From assembly GCF_031456295.1 (NCBI RefSeq), contig NZ_JAVDUJ010000001.1:1054001-1118000 (forward strand): 64,000 nt of DNA, in the 5' to 3' direction. Position numbers and translations under genes: made by a program. How positions within the stretch are numbered: the first letter of the stretch is position 1; each line of letters opens with the position of its first letter. Source of the stretch: Arcanobacterium_A hippocoleae. Lineage in GTDB: Bacteria; Actinomycetota; Actinomycetes; Actinomycetales; Actinomycetaceae. A model generated the notes under the pieces. It was given only the letters and a program-made list of their open reading frames with translations, was not told where the DNA came from and did no database searches. Of this stretch, positions 18,303 to 28,000 are shown piece after piece.

Positions 18303-18881
18303 TTAATCAGCTGGACGGCAATCTTTGATCGCTTCCATCGCCTTCTGAAAATCTTCTTCCACTGGCACGTTCTGCATCGTATTCCAACCTTTTCCAAGCA
18401 CTACATCAACCACGCCGTCCTGTGCGCTTTCATCAAGTACTACTTTTGCTTCAGGGAAAAATGCGCGCAAAGTGTAAGCAGCATCGATGGAATCTTTCTT
18501 CGTCAGCAAACGTACAGACTCGTTTACTGGTTCTTTCGATTCCCAATTTGCCGGACTACCTACCTGCACGCCTTGATCTGCAAGCTTTGAATTTACTTCC
18601 TGCGCTAAACCGGAACGGCTACTGGCGTTGAATACGCGCGCCTTCACTTGGGAAAGCTCCACCGGCTTTGCACCTGCTAGCGGGCAAACCGCCACTTTTT
18701 CCGGAACTTTATTGGTGGCAAACTCTTTATTAAATGGGAAAGGCACGATCCCCGCCCAAAAAAGCGTATTCACCAAAAGCAGCACAGCAAGCACGATCCC
18801 GATCGTGCCAAAAAGAATGATCTGCCGTTGGGCGAGTCGTTGCCGGTATGCGCGGCGGGCATTGTCATTGTAGGTATTCAC
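18303..18881 (-). CDS. LytR C-terminal-domain membrane protein
   Basis: A 192-residue protein with one N-terminal membrane helix (about residues 22-45) and an extracytoplasmic LytR_C domain. The domain starts at KARVFNASSRSGLAQEVNSKL and ends with VVDVVLGKGW. Stand-alone LytR_C proteins are common in actinobacteria and are linked to envelope assembly by analogy with LytR-CpsA-Psr proteins; no catalytic LCP domain is present. The start is GTG 18881, with TAAATT 7 bases upstream, so leaderless transcription is possible. Confidence 0.82.
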   Translation of the reverse strand: MNTYNDNARRAYRQRLAQRQIILFGTIGIVLAVLLLVNTLFWAGIVPFPFNKEFATNKVPEKVAVCPLAGAKPVELSQVKARVFNASSRSGLAQEVNSKLADQGVQVGSPANWESKEPVNESVRLLTKKDSIDAAYTLRAFFPEAKVVLDESAQDGVVDVVLGKGWNTMQNVPVEEDFQKAMEAIKDCRPAD

Positions 18882-18953
18882 GTTTCTTAATTTAGCTTAG
18901 CCAGACGGGATTTTGGTAGTTTTCGGCACCGAAATATTTTCCTGACCGCGACT

Positions 18954-19535
18954 TCAATCATTTTGTTCACGTTTATTTACGCTTAACACGAAATTGCCTT
19001 CGCACAAATGCGGGCTGAGCGTGATAACCGCGCTTTCCCCTACAGCCTGCTGCGCAAGTACCCGGTAGACGCGTCCGGAAAAACCAGGGATCTCATCTTC
19101 GATCTCAGAATACTGCTCTGGAGCAATAATGATATTTTTACCCGAAACTTGCACATTCACCTCGTGTGCTTTCAGAAAATCTGCGAGCGCCTGCACTAAA
19201 TCCGGCTCGTGTGCAATACATCCTTCATATTTCCCGCTGATCAGCGATTCAATGATTTCTTTTTCGATCTCAGTAGCGTGCTCGATAGAACGGAATGCGT
19301 CATGTAGGACGTTAAATTTCCCAGTGCGGGAACGGAACATCAGCCGCGGACGCCCTTTTGCACCATCACGCATCTCGATCCGTTCAATTAGCGTCGCATT
19401 CGTTAATTTCGTGACGGCAAGCCGCGCCGAATTCGGATGCACGTCAAGTTCTTTCGCGATATCGCGAATCGAGCACCAATCATCAGCGCGCTGTAAGTAA
19501 TCCAAGACTGATTTTTGAATATCTGAAAGCCGCAT
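18954..19535 (-). CDS. Winged-helix transcriptional regulator
   Basis: A 193-residue DNA-binding protein. The N-terminal 75 residues are a winged helix (DIQKSVLDYLQRADDWCSIRD then LDVHPNSARLAVTKL, wing GRPRLMF). The rest looks like an effector or dimerisation domain with an acidic middle and two cysteines (GCIAHEP; LCEGNF). ATG 19535 is preferred because AGAGGAAA is properly spaced; the frame opens at 19571. It lies between the LytR_C and RidA genes on the same strand. Target genes are unknown. Confidence 0.75.
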   Translation of the reverse strand: MRLSDIQKSVLDYLQRADDWCSIRDIAKELDVHPNSARLAVTKLTNATLIERIEMRDGAKGRPRLMFRSRTGKFNVLHDAFRSIEHATEIEKEIIESLISGKYEGCIAHEPDLVQALADFLKAHEVNVQVSGKNIIIAPEQYSEIEDEIPGFSGRVYRVLAQQAVGESAVITLSPHLCEGNFVLSVNKREQND

Positions 19536-19652
19536 TAATGCGTTTCCTCTACTTTTCCGTACTCCATTCACTGTGATCGTAGCTGTGAATTAAGAGCACT
19601 GACCCGATTCTTTCCCACGATCACAATCCGGATCGCGAATTGCAACTAGTCG

Positions 19653-20111
19653 TTATGCAACAACGCAACTCAGTTCAATTTCCACCGGAGAATCTAATGG
19701 CAATACGCTCACTCCTACTGCGGAACGGGTATGCCGCCCACGCTCTGCAAAAATTTCTTGCAGTAAAAGCGAGGCTCCATTCACCACAGCTGGTTGCGCA
19801 TAAAAATCGGGGGCAGATGCAACAAACCCGGTGAGGTGCGAGATTTGTAAAATCTGATCGATTCCGCCCGCAGCAGCTGCCGCAGCTGCTAATGCGTTCA
19901 AAGCCGCTATGCGCGCTAATTTTTGCGCCTGCTCAGGGCTGACCTCTGCGCCTACTTTTCCAGTCAGCGGCAATTGCCCGGAAACGAACGGCAACTGCCC
20001 GGAAGTACGTACCTGCACGCCAATCTTCTGCGCCGGCACATAAGCAGCTAATGGAGCTGCTACCTGCGGCAGCTCGATCCCGAGTTCAATCAACTTTTCG
20101 CTAGGTTTCAT
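19653..20111 (-). CDS. RidA/YjgF-family protein
   Basis: A 152-residue member of the RidA superfamily, which hydrolyses reactive enamines/imines formed by PLP enzymes. The signature VRTSGQLPFVSGQLPL is near residue 35, and the C-terminal VEIELSCVV strand is normal. The usual catalytic Arg position (RxxV context) is present as RSAVGVSVLPLDSPVEIE. AAGGAAGAG upstream fixes ATG 20111. It corresponds in position to M. tuberculosis Rv3678c in the whiB4-ponA2 neighbourhood. Confidence 0.88.
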   Translation of the reverse strand: MKPSEKLIELGIELPQVAAPLAAYVPAQKIGVQVRTSGQLPFVSGQLPLTGKVGAEVSPEQAQKLARIAALNALAAAAAAAGGIDQILQISHLTGFVASAPDFYAQPAVVNGASLLLQEIFAERGRHTRSAVGVSVLPLDSPVEIELSCVVA

Positions 20112-20249
20112 TTTGCTCTTCCTTCGTTTTATCCCGAATACCGACACATTGGCGGGAATCAGCGCAGAGTCTGAGCTGGTTAGCTACTTTTCATCGTCAG
20201 CATTGTAATCAGCGAAACTGATCACAATACCGTCAACACCGATCGCAAT

Positions 20250-20405
20250 CTACAACTTTTCACGCTTCATATACGCAACTGGATTCGTACCATCTGGCCC
20301 GGGTAGTACTGCAACCAGCTCCCAGCCATCACTTCCCCAGTTATCAAGAATTGCCTTCGTATTGTGGATTAACAACGGCACCGTAACATATTCCCAAGTT
20401 TTCAT
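20250..20405 (-). CDS. DUF4177-family small protein (51 aa)
   Basis: A 51-codon gene. The product begins MKTWEYVTVPLL, continues ILDNWGSDGWELVAVLPGP and ends MKREKL. This is the compact DUF4177 fold widely found next to whiB4 in actinobacteria (Rv3678A in M. tuberculosis). Function is unknown. It lies between the WhiB and RidA genes on the same strand, 71 bases after the WhiB stop. Confidence 0.88.
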   Translation of the reverse strand: MKTWEYVTVPLLIHNTKAILDNWGSDGWELVAVLPGPDGTNPVAYMKREKL

Positions 20406-20475
20406 GCATCAAAGCTATGCTATGTTGACCTGAGAAGTCAATGATCTAGCTGACATTTTTGCAAGTCAATAATGA

Positions 20476-20799
20476 TCAGGACGGAATCCGCGGCACACGC
20501 CCAGCACGCAGCTCGCTTGCAAAAGGTTCATCGGATGTGCGAAGCCGTTCATACCAGCGGCTTTCGTTGGGATAACGCCGAAGTATTGCACGGCGCTCAC
20601 GCTCAGTAAGACCACCCCACACACCAAAAGCCATCTTTGATTCAAGCGCATCAGCTAAACATTCGATCCGCACCGGGCAGGAAAAACACACTTGCCGGGC
20701 TTGCCGTTGCGCCGATCCGCGCACAAAAAGCGAATCTGGATCAACATTCGCACAAGCCGCCTGCGCTGCCCATGCTTGATTTTGGTATATCAACGTCAT
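20476..20799 (-). CDS. whiB4: WhiB-family iron-sulfur regulator, WhiB4-like
   Basis: A 107-residue WhiB protein. Four cysteines for a [4Fe-4S] cluster are present: ACANVDPDSLF, then VCFSCPVRIECL. The turn GVWGGLTERERR and a basic C-terminus also fit. WhiB proteins bind SigA and respond to redox or NO. The WhiB4 label rests on gene order (RidA-DUF4177-WhiB divergent from a PASTA PBP). AAGGAGAG precedes the ATG. It is transcribed divergently from the PBP gene, so the shared 229-bp region may be autoregulated. Confidence 0.92.
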   Translation of the reverse strand: MTLIYQNQAWAAQAACANVDPDSLFVRGSAQRQARQVCFSCPVRIECLADALESKMAFGVWGGLTERERRAILRRYPNESRWYERLRTSDEPFASELRAGRVPRIPS

Positions 20800-21015
20800 T
20801 GTTGAACTCTCCTTATTTTTGGCTGCACTAGTTTCGTTTGCTAATGCCGTTTGCCAAATTAGTGATCTTCCCTGTGTTTCATGTTACAAATTATTTTCCA
20901 AAAATGCACATCAGATCCACTATCGCCATCACAGATTCGATTATTGCCGCTACAAGCGCGTTCTTTTGTTGCGAAAATTTCGGATAAGTCACGCGCAAAT
21001 CTGTGCCAAACAAAG

Positions 21016-21031
21016 TATCCTAGCTAGTATG
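21016..21031 (+). promoter_or_regulatory. Probable leaderless promoter of the PBP gene
   Basis: TATCCT (21016-21021) lies 7 bases before ATG 21029. No ribosome-binding site precedes this ATG. The position supports the start at 21029 over the longer open frame. Confidence 0.5.
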
Positions 21032-23461
21032 CAAAGCGTAAAGAATTCTCATCGCACCACTGCCACAAGCACATTTTCTGCAGTGATTGCTTTTTTCGTG
21101 TTTTCATTGGCCGGCGGGCTTGCACTCGCCGGTGCGATCCTTCCCGTTGCAGCCAGCGCAGGTACTGCAAGTAACGCCGTGATGAAACTTTTCGACGATC
21201 TCCCAACCTCGATCGATTTCACGAAACCGTCAGAGCAATCGTCGATTCGTGCAGCTGACGGCACGGTACTGGCAAATTTTTATGCTGAAAACCGGATCGT
21301 GGTCGCTTCCGATCAGATTTCACAGCATTTGAAAAATGCTGCCGTCGCGATCGAAGATGAACGCTTCTTTGAACACGCTGGGATTGATGCAAAAGGCATC
21401 CTTGGCGCTGCATTCAATAATTTTACCGGCGGGGCGCTTGCCGGTGGTTCCACTATTACCCAACAGTATGTGAAGAATTCCCTGATTGAAGAAGGGCGTT
21501 TGGCAAACGATAATGAGCAGATTAAGGCGGCTACTGAAACTTCGATCGGGCGCAAATTAAACGAGGCCCGCTACGCGCTCGCGATTGAAAAGCAGATGAG
21601 CAAAGATGAAATCCTCACTGCTTACTTAAATATCGCACAATTTGGCCCTTCACAATGGGGTGTTGAATCAGCTTCCCGCTTTTTCTTCTCAAAGCCCGCA
21701 AAGGACGTCACAATTGCTGAAGCGGCAATGATTGCCGGTAATACGCAAGCACCGAATCGGTGGAATCCGCTTACCGATCCGGAAGCAACACAGCACCGTC
21801 GTGATTCCGTATTGGGCAAAATGAAACAGCTGGGATATATCTCCCAGGAAGAATATGATGCAGCAATTGCCACGAATGTGAAAGATCTGCTGAAAATATC
21901 GCCTGCAAGCAATGGTTGCGCAATGGCAGGCAATGCCGCATACTTCTGTGAAACCGTGATTAGCGATATCCTCGCATCGGATTCTTGGGGGAAGAATCGC
22001 GCTGATCGGATTCAAAAGCTCTATCGCGGCGGGCTTGATATTATTACGACGCTTGATTTGCAGGCACAAAATTCTGCATATGCAGCACTCGTTTCGGAAG
22101 TACCAGTAGCTGATCCTTCTGATGTTGATGCTGCAACCTCGATTGTTGAGCCGGGCACCGGTAAGGTTCTTGCAATGGCGCAAAATACTGATTTTGGGAA
22201 GCCGAGTAAAGAGCACCCTGATTACACGCAAGTGAATGCAAATGTAGACGAAGGTCGTGGGGGTGGCATTGGCTACCAGCCAGGATCAACTTTTAAGGTA
22301 TTTACACTTGCCGAATGGATCCGCACCGGGCATTCGCCAAACCAGTTAGTGAATACTAATCCGCGTCGTTTTACCGCAAAAGATTTTCACATTTCATGTG
22401 CACCGGAGATGAATATTAGCACCTGGGAGCCACAGAACTCTTTCAATCGCCGTGCCGGAATGCAGACCGTCACCGAGAATACTGTGCAATCGTACAATAT
22501 CGGCTTCCTGGAGATGGCTGGCGATTTAGATTTATGTAATATGACGAAACTTGCCGGGGCAATGGGCGCACACCAGGGTACTGTCGGTACGGAGAAGAAT
22601 ATTAAGGGTCTGGAAAAGCTGGATGCGAAAGTTGGGAAGCCGCTTCCGGTACGGCCAAATCCGGCTACGATTATCGGTGGCGATCCCGTCACTCCGCTTT
22701 CGATGGCAAATGCTGCAGCTACTTTTGCCGCAGAAGGTAAGGCTTGTAAACCGATCACTTTCACTGAGATCAAAGATAAATCAGGGAAAGTGCTCTCAAA
22801 GCAGGAGCCAGATTGTAAGCAGGTGCTTCCGGAAGAAGCTGCACGCACCGCCAATCTTGTAATGCAGCATGTAGTAACTCGTGGCGGTGGGTCACGTGCT
22901 GCGATCCCAGGGCGTAATGTGGCAGGCAAGACGGGCACGTCTAACGATTCAACAAATACTTGGTTCTTTGGGCTTACGCCAAATATGGGTGCTGCTGTTT
23001 GGGTTGGGCATCTTGATGCAGTGAAGCCGATGCAAAATATTACGATCAATGGCGTCTACTATCGTGAGCTCTTTGGTGAAGCAATCGCTGCCCGGATTTT
23101 CCGCAAAGCTGGGCAGGGTGCGCTCAAAGATAAGCCGGTAATGCGGTTTAAGGCTCCGCGCGGTCGGGTTTTGCTCCATACGCAGAGTGAAGAAGAAAAG
23201 AAGCGAGAGGCTGAAGAGGAAGCGCGGAAGAAGCGGGAGGCGGAGGAAGCTGGCCAGCATAAAATCCCAAATGTGAGCGGGGTAGAAATGAATTCTGCTG
23301 CACGTATTCTCCGGGAGAGAGGTTATGCTGTAGTGGCTGCTGGCGTATGGTCGAATGCCCCGAAGAATACGGTGGTTTCGACTGAACCGGCGGCGGGCAC
23401 AGTACTCGCGCCAGGGGGAAGGATCACGTTGAATATTTCAGCCGGGCCAGCCCCTTACTAG
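21029..23461 (+). CDS. ponA2: Bifunctional penicillin-binding protein with PASTA domain, PonA2-like
   Basis: An 810-residue class A PBP that polymerises and crosslinks peptidoglycan. There is an N-terminal membrane anchor (about residues 12-40). The GT51 transglycosylase has catalytic Glu in AIEDERFFEHAG (E109) and GGSTITQQYVKN. The transpeptidase has SxxK in PGSTFKVF (S420), SYN as the SxN motif and KTG in GKTGTSNDS (K634). A charged linker leads to one PASTA repeat (KIPNVSGVEMNSAARILRE) at the C-terminus. The frame is open from 20819, but the first 70 codons overlap the WhiB promoter region, and ATG 21029 fits a leaderless start. Confidence 0.94.
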   Translation: MQSVKNSHRTTATSTFSAVIAFFVFSLAGGLALAGAILPVAASAGTASNAVMKLFDDLPTSIDFTKPSEQSSIRAADGTVLANFYAENRIVVASDQISQHLKNAAVAIEDERFFEHAGIDAKGILGAAFNNFTGGALAGGSTITQQYVKNSLIEEGRLANDNEQIKAATETSIGRKLNEARYALAIEKQMSKDEILTAYLNIAQFGPSQWGVESASRFFFSKPAKDVTIAEAAMIAGNTQAPNRWNPLTDPEATQHRRDSVLGKMKQLGYISQEEYDAAIATNVKDLLKISPASNGCAMAGNAAYFCETVISDILASDSWGKNRADRIQKLYRGGLDIITTLDLQAQNSAYAALVSEVPVADPSDVDAATSIVEPGTGKVLAMAQNTDFGKPSKEHPDYTQVNANVDEGRGGGIGYQPGSTFKVFTLAEWIRTGHSPNQLVNTNPRRFTAKDFHISCAPEMNISTWEPQNSFNRRAGMQTVTENTVQSYNIGFLEMAGDLDLCNMTKLAGAMGAHQGTVGTEKNIKGLEKLDAKVGKPLPVRPNPATIIGGDPVTPLSMANAAATFAAEGKACKPITFTEIKDKSGKVLSKQEPDCKQVLPEEAARTANLVMQHVVTRGGGSRAAIPGRNVAGKTGTSNDSTNTWFFGLTPNMGAAVWVGHLDAVKPMQNITINGVYYRELFGEAIAARIFRKAGQGALKDKPVMRFKAPRGRVLLHTQSEEEKKREAEEEARKKREAEEAGQHKIPNVSGVEMNSAARILRERGYAVVAAGVWSNAPKNTVVSTEPAAGTVLAPGGRITLNISAGPAPY

Positions 23462-23555
23462 GATGCAGCACTTGTTTGGCGAATTAATTTTTTTGCAGGC
23501 ATTGGCAAAGTGCAGCAAGATCAAGATCGTGAAGTGACGAGGTCAAATTAGCAAT

Positions 23556-24668
23556 ATGAAATGGAAAACTGCCGCATGGCTGAGTCCGATGGTGCTCGGT
23601 GCCGGTTTTTTTGCGAGTGCATTGGTTCAGGCTCATGCCTATAAGTTGCGCCGTCGTGCCGTAATTATTCCTGATGGTGTTGCCGGTACTCCTTCTCCGG
23701 ATGCTTCGCTGCGAATTTTGCATATTTCTGATACGCATTTGATTCGGACTCAACTTCGCCGGAAAAGTTTTTTGCGGAATCTTTCGGCGCAGAATCCTGA
23801 TTTGATTGTTTTGACGGGTGATTTGATTGCCGAGAATGGCGCGATTGAGCCACTGTTGCAGGCGTTATCGGCATTTCGTGGCGTTCCCGGAGTGTATGTT
23901 TATGGGTCGAATGATTATTATGCACCGAAACCGAAGAATCCGTTGAGTTATCTCTGGCGAAATTCGCAGCCGGTTAAGAAGGCGGTTCCTCGCCGCTTAG
24001 ATACTGCCCGGCTTACTGCTGGGCTTGATCAGCTTGGGTTCATTAATCTGAATAATGCTACTGCGAAGATTACTGTCGGTACTTGGGAGCTGGAATTTAT
24101 TGGGGTGGATGATCCGCATATTGGGCGGGCAAGATTCCCTGAGCTTTCATTCTTGAATGAAAGTAGTGTAAATGCAGCAAGGCATTTGCCGCCAGAGGAG
24201 CTGCAGACTGTGCGGATTGGTTTAACGCACGCTCCATATCGACGGATTCTAGATCAGATGCAGGAAGCTGGCTGCCAGATCGTATTTGCCGGGCATACGC
24301 ATGGCGGGCAGGTGTGCTTGCCGGTGCATCGTGCGCTTGTTACGAATTGTGATTTGCCTGCTACTCATGCTTCCGGTTTATTCTCTTGGCCGATTAGTAG
24401 TGCGGGCGGTAGCGATATGGATCAGTTAGATCTGCCTTTGCATCAGGATGGCACAGTGATTGGCTGGAGTTGTGAAAATGGTGTTGAGGCAGAGGCTGCT
24501 GCCAGTGCACGTGATTTTTTGCTGCAAGGAGTGTCGGAAAAATTATCGGATGCTCATGCGCGAAATATGCTCGTGCAAGTATCAGCAGGAATCGGTACTT
24601 CTCCGTTTGCGCAGATTCGTACTTTCTGCCCGCCGGAGGCAATTCAAATCGATATCATGCGGATTTAG
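23556..24668 (+). CDS. Membrane-anchored metallophosphoesterase
   Basis: A 370-residue calcineurin-like phosphoesterase. Metal-binding motifs appear in order: ISDTHL near residue 63, LTGDLI, GSNDYY (in place of the usual GNHD/E), and FAGHTHGGQVCLP near residue 248. A short N-terminal hydrophobic stretch (SPMVLGAGFFASALVQAHAY) suggests membrane attachment. Family members act on nucleotides or phospholipids (YkuE/LpxH relatives); the substrate here is open. It follows the PBP gene by 94 bases, as Rv3683 follows ponA2. Confidence 0.9.
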   Translation: MKWKTAAWLSPMVLGAGFFASALVQAHAYKLRRRAVIIPDGVAGTPSPDASLRILHISDTHLIRTQLRRKSFLRNLSAQNPDLIVLTGDLIAENGAIEPLLQALSAFRGVPGVYVYGSNDYYAPKPKNPLSYLWRNSQPVKKAVPRRLDTARLTAGLDQLGFINLNNATAKITVGTWELEFIGVDDPHIGRARFPELSFLNESSVNAARHLPPEELQTVRIGLTHAPYRRILDQMQEAGCQIVFAGHTHGGQVCLPVHRALVTNCDLPATHASGLFSWPISSAGGSDMDQLDLPLHQDGTVIGWSCENGVEAEAAASARDFLLQGVSEKLSDAHARNMLVQVSAGIGTSPFAQIRTFCPPEAIQIDIMRI

Positions 24669-24837
24669 GCGTGATCCTCGTGGTAGCGGTGTGGAATGAT
24701 TCTCACGGTTTGTGTCTCAATTTTTCCGTAGCGAAGAAAAGCGTTAAGATATAGAGGCTGCTCGGTTTGAGTTTGAGTCTGATAATTTTCTGGTTTTGTT
24801 CTAGATGTGTTCAGGTTTAATATTCAGCCGCGTGTTT

Positions 24838-24914
<77 letters not shown>

Positions 24915-24922
24915 TTTAATTT

Positions 24923-24956
24923 CCTCGGCAGATGTTCGCGTCTGCCGGGGATTTTC
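24923..24956 (+). terminator. Terminator after tRNA-Pro
   Basis: CCTCGGCAGA (24923-24932) pairs with TCTGCCGGGG (24941-24950, one wobble), followed by ATTTTCTG. Confidence 0.7.
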
Positions 24957-25029
24957 TGTGTTTTGGGTTGATTAGCGAAGATGCGTCGGTGTGCATTTGT
25001 TTGGCGTGCCGGATGCCGAAGTATTTATG

Positions 25030-25071
25030 GTGAGTGCTGTAGATCTGCGTGGGCAGATCTACAGCACTCAC
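25030..25071. terminator. Perfect 19-bp inverted repeat between tRNA-Pro and the adhesin gene
   Basis: GTGAGTGCTGTAGATCTGC (25030-25048) and its exact complement (25053-25071) flank a GTGG loop. It lies two bases beyond the adhesin stop codon (25074-25076). It is probably the adhesin terminator, although only the + side has a T-tract (TTTTAT). Confidence 0.7.
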
Positions 25072-25073
25072 TT

Positions 25074-28000
25074 TTATCCTACTTGGCCTTGTACTGTGTG
25101 GCGCAACCACAGTACGGAAGCTGCCAAGAAGATTCCGGTAATGAATAGGTGCGTACCGAACCCTGATCCTCCTGTAAGTGGGAATGATCCTGGGATTTCG
25201 ACGGTTTGCCTATTCAAAACTGTCAGCTCGAATGTGTGGGTATCCGCGTTGTACTTAAGCTTAGCAGATTCTCCGATTTTGATTTCGCTACTTAATGTTT
25301 TAGGTAATTCAAACTCAATTGGATCTGCCAGCTTTTCGTATCCTGCAGGAGCCTTCTCCTCGGTAAGGCGGTACTTGCCTTCCGTAATGTCGCGATCAAG
25401 CAAAATGCCGTCATTATGACGATTTGGATCAGCTGTCCAGAACGCAGCCCAGCCCTGATCATAGAATTTAGTGTCTACCTTGCCATCTGCGGTTAGTTTT
25501 TCCAGCTTGAACCGGGCATTGAGCGGCTCAGTGTTGCTGGTATTAGCATCGCGTTTCAGGATTCTTAGATACGGTTGACGCTTATTTACTACAGTAACTT
25601 CGTCAGTCTTGATATTGGTGACGGTAGCGTAGTTGCTTCCGTAATCGTATTCGGTGCGGTAATCTTTGGGATCCACCGGTGCACCTGCGAGTGCGGTTTC
25701 TTCCACCGAGTAAACAATCCGGTCACCACTAGGCCCGTAATAAGGCAGCCCAGTGAACTTTGTTTCAAAGTTATTACTTGCATTAAGCGTGGCTAGAGTA
25801 TTTTCAACCCCCAGGCTGGAAAGTGCTAACTCCGCGCCACCTGCACGTGCCTTAAGCATTACCTGTACGTCTTTACGCTTGCCTACTGGGGTGTTCTCCC
25901 AGATTTTACGCACTAAGAAATTAGTTTTCTTAACACCAGTCACAACCGTGATGGTGGCGTTACCGCGTTTCACCCCGGTATAGCTGGCGTTATTGTTGTA
26001 GCGAATCTCGGATGTCAGCTTGTCAGTAAGCCCAGATTCGCTGGCCTGGTAAACCAGGGTTTGCCCATTCGAGTTGAACACTGGCACCGGTTTGAAGGTG
26101 AGGTTATTTTCACCGGCCAGGGTTTTGCGTTCCACCAGTTTGGCTGGCGCACCAGCCTGACCTTCTGGGGCCACCAGCAGTGAGATGGACGAGGAGGTGC
26201 CTTGTAGGTTTTGCGGCACGCCTGGCTCCCAGCTGCGGGCCAGCGTGTAGGTGGCACCTGGCACTTTCACTTGCGGTATCGGCAGGTCGAAGCTAGTCGC
26301 AGAGCTTAGGTCTGGCTGGTAGTTGGCTGCCGCGTTGATTGGCTCGAAAGTGTCAAGTTTGGCGGCGGCGACGTTGGAGCGCACATGGTAGCTAAAGTTC
26401 AACGCTGGGTTGACGGCATCTCCACTGAACCGCAGATTACTGCCGTGAATTGCTTTACTCTGTGCATCCCAAACCAGCGTCGCTGGCTGCTGCCCGCCCA
26501 ATACTGGCGCGTCACCCATAGTTTGGAAAGAAATATTTGAGCTGCCCGGCGTAAGGGTTTCTTTTTCGTCGAGGGTGACGTTGTCACTCAAGTTAATGCC
26601 AAGACTTCCTTCACGCGCACCAATTTGATTCACCAAGTTAGAGAGCACATTGACATAGAAACCGTCAAGATATCTACTTTGTACCTGGGGCAGAGAGTTA
26701 GCAACTGTTCCCACATGGCTTTGATCAAGGCCAAGTTCCACAAATTCTGAACCTAAATCAGAGAATTTATTGGCATCTGAAAGATCTTTATAAACAGCTT
26801 CATTAAAGAGATAGAAGTCATATTTACCTAACATATCTGTCAAGCGCTGCCGGTTATCTGTAAAGTTAATTTTTTCGTTTCTGTTCCAGTCTTTTATTTT
26901 ACTGTCGTTTAAGCCCAAACCGGCAAGGGTTAGCACTACCTTACGGGCATCACGATCGGCATCAGACATACCGTTATCGACTAATGCTGGGAAGTCTTTC
27001 TTTTGATCTCTCTCGTAGCCAAAGTGACGAGTGTCCCACCCTTCGCCTGTTCTTAACTTGCTATAGTTATCGCGCAATGCTTGCGCAGCTTGACCCAGTG
27101 GGGTGAAATCGATCACTTCACCTTGAGTTGAGTTTGTTGCCCACTTCCAGATCGAGATCCGTGAACCCTCCGGTAACAACGACTTCAGTGGGGTAATCAC
27201 ATCGTTGATAATTCGGTCGCGATAGAAATCCCCAGAATCTCCACCGTACATATAGCTGTTGTTGCGTCTCTCCAGCATGACCAGTACGTCAGTCTTGGGT
27301 GCTGAGTTCTTCAAACCTGCGCCTGAGATCGAAACATCAACGCGATATTTACCTAGCTCGCTGGTGGCAGAAATCTTTTGGCTGACTTCAACGCCAGTCG
27401 CTTGGTGCACACCGTTGGGGTGCTTAGGATCTTGACGCTGCAGTTCACCGAAACTTCCGTTGACATCCAAAATCTGGGTATTTGAAGCGTTGGCTGCTCT
27501 ACCAGTTCCACCGCCAGGAAAAATTACCGAAGTGCTAGCACTAGCGGCACCGGTTTGGCCCTGCTCCACTAAGGTCTTGCCCTCGGCGGTAACCACGATT
27601 TTCAGCGGCGCGGAGGCAACATAGCCATGCGGCACTTTTGTTTCTTTTAGCCAATAGGTGCCTTGGTCAAGATTCTCGAAATACAGCACACCGGTTTTCC
27701 CGGTGATTTGTTGCTCAACCACTACGTCGCTGAAGTTCGCATCCCGATAAAGGGTGAACCCAGCGCCTGGCAGTGGTTGTGGGTTAGCCGCATCGTTGGT
27801 CTTGAGTAGTTTGAATTTGCCGCGCGGGTGGTTAGTGATCTGCAGCTTATTGTCTGCTGCATCTGAGATCACAGTTTGCCCGCTGACTTTGAAAGTCGCC
27901 ACCGGGTACTTCGGCAAGATATACCCTGCCGGGGCTACCTCTTCGATCAAGTAATAGGTGCCGTCAGCTAGATTCTGGTAATTAAAGCTCGGCGAAGCGT

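Noticed and set aside
20819..21028. Upstream extension of the PBP reading frame
   Set aside because: The first 70 codons overlap the whiB promoter region, and a -10 box sits right before ATG 21029.
25030..25071. 19-bp inverted repeat considered as an integration site beside tRNA-Pro
   Set aside because: No copy of the tRNA 3' end is found and the position right after the adhesin stop fits a terminator.
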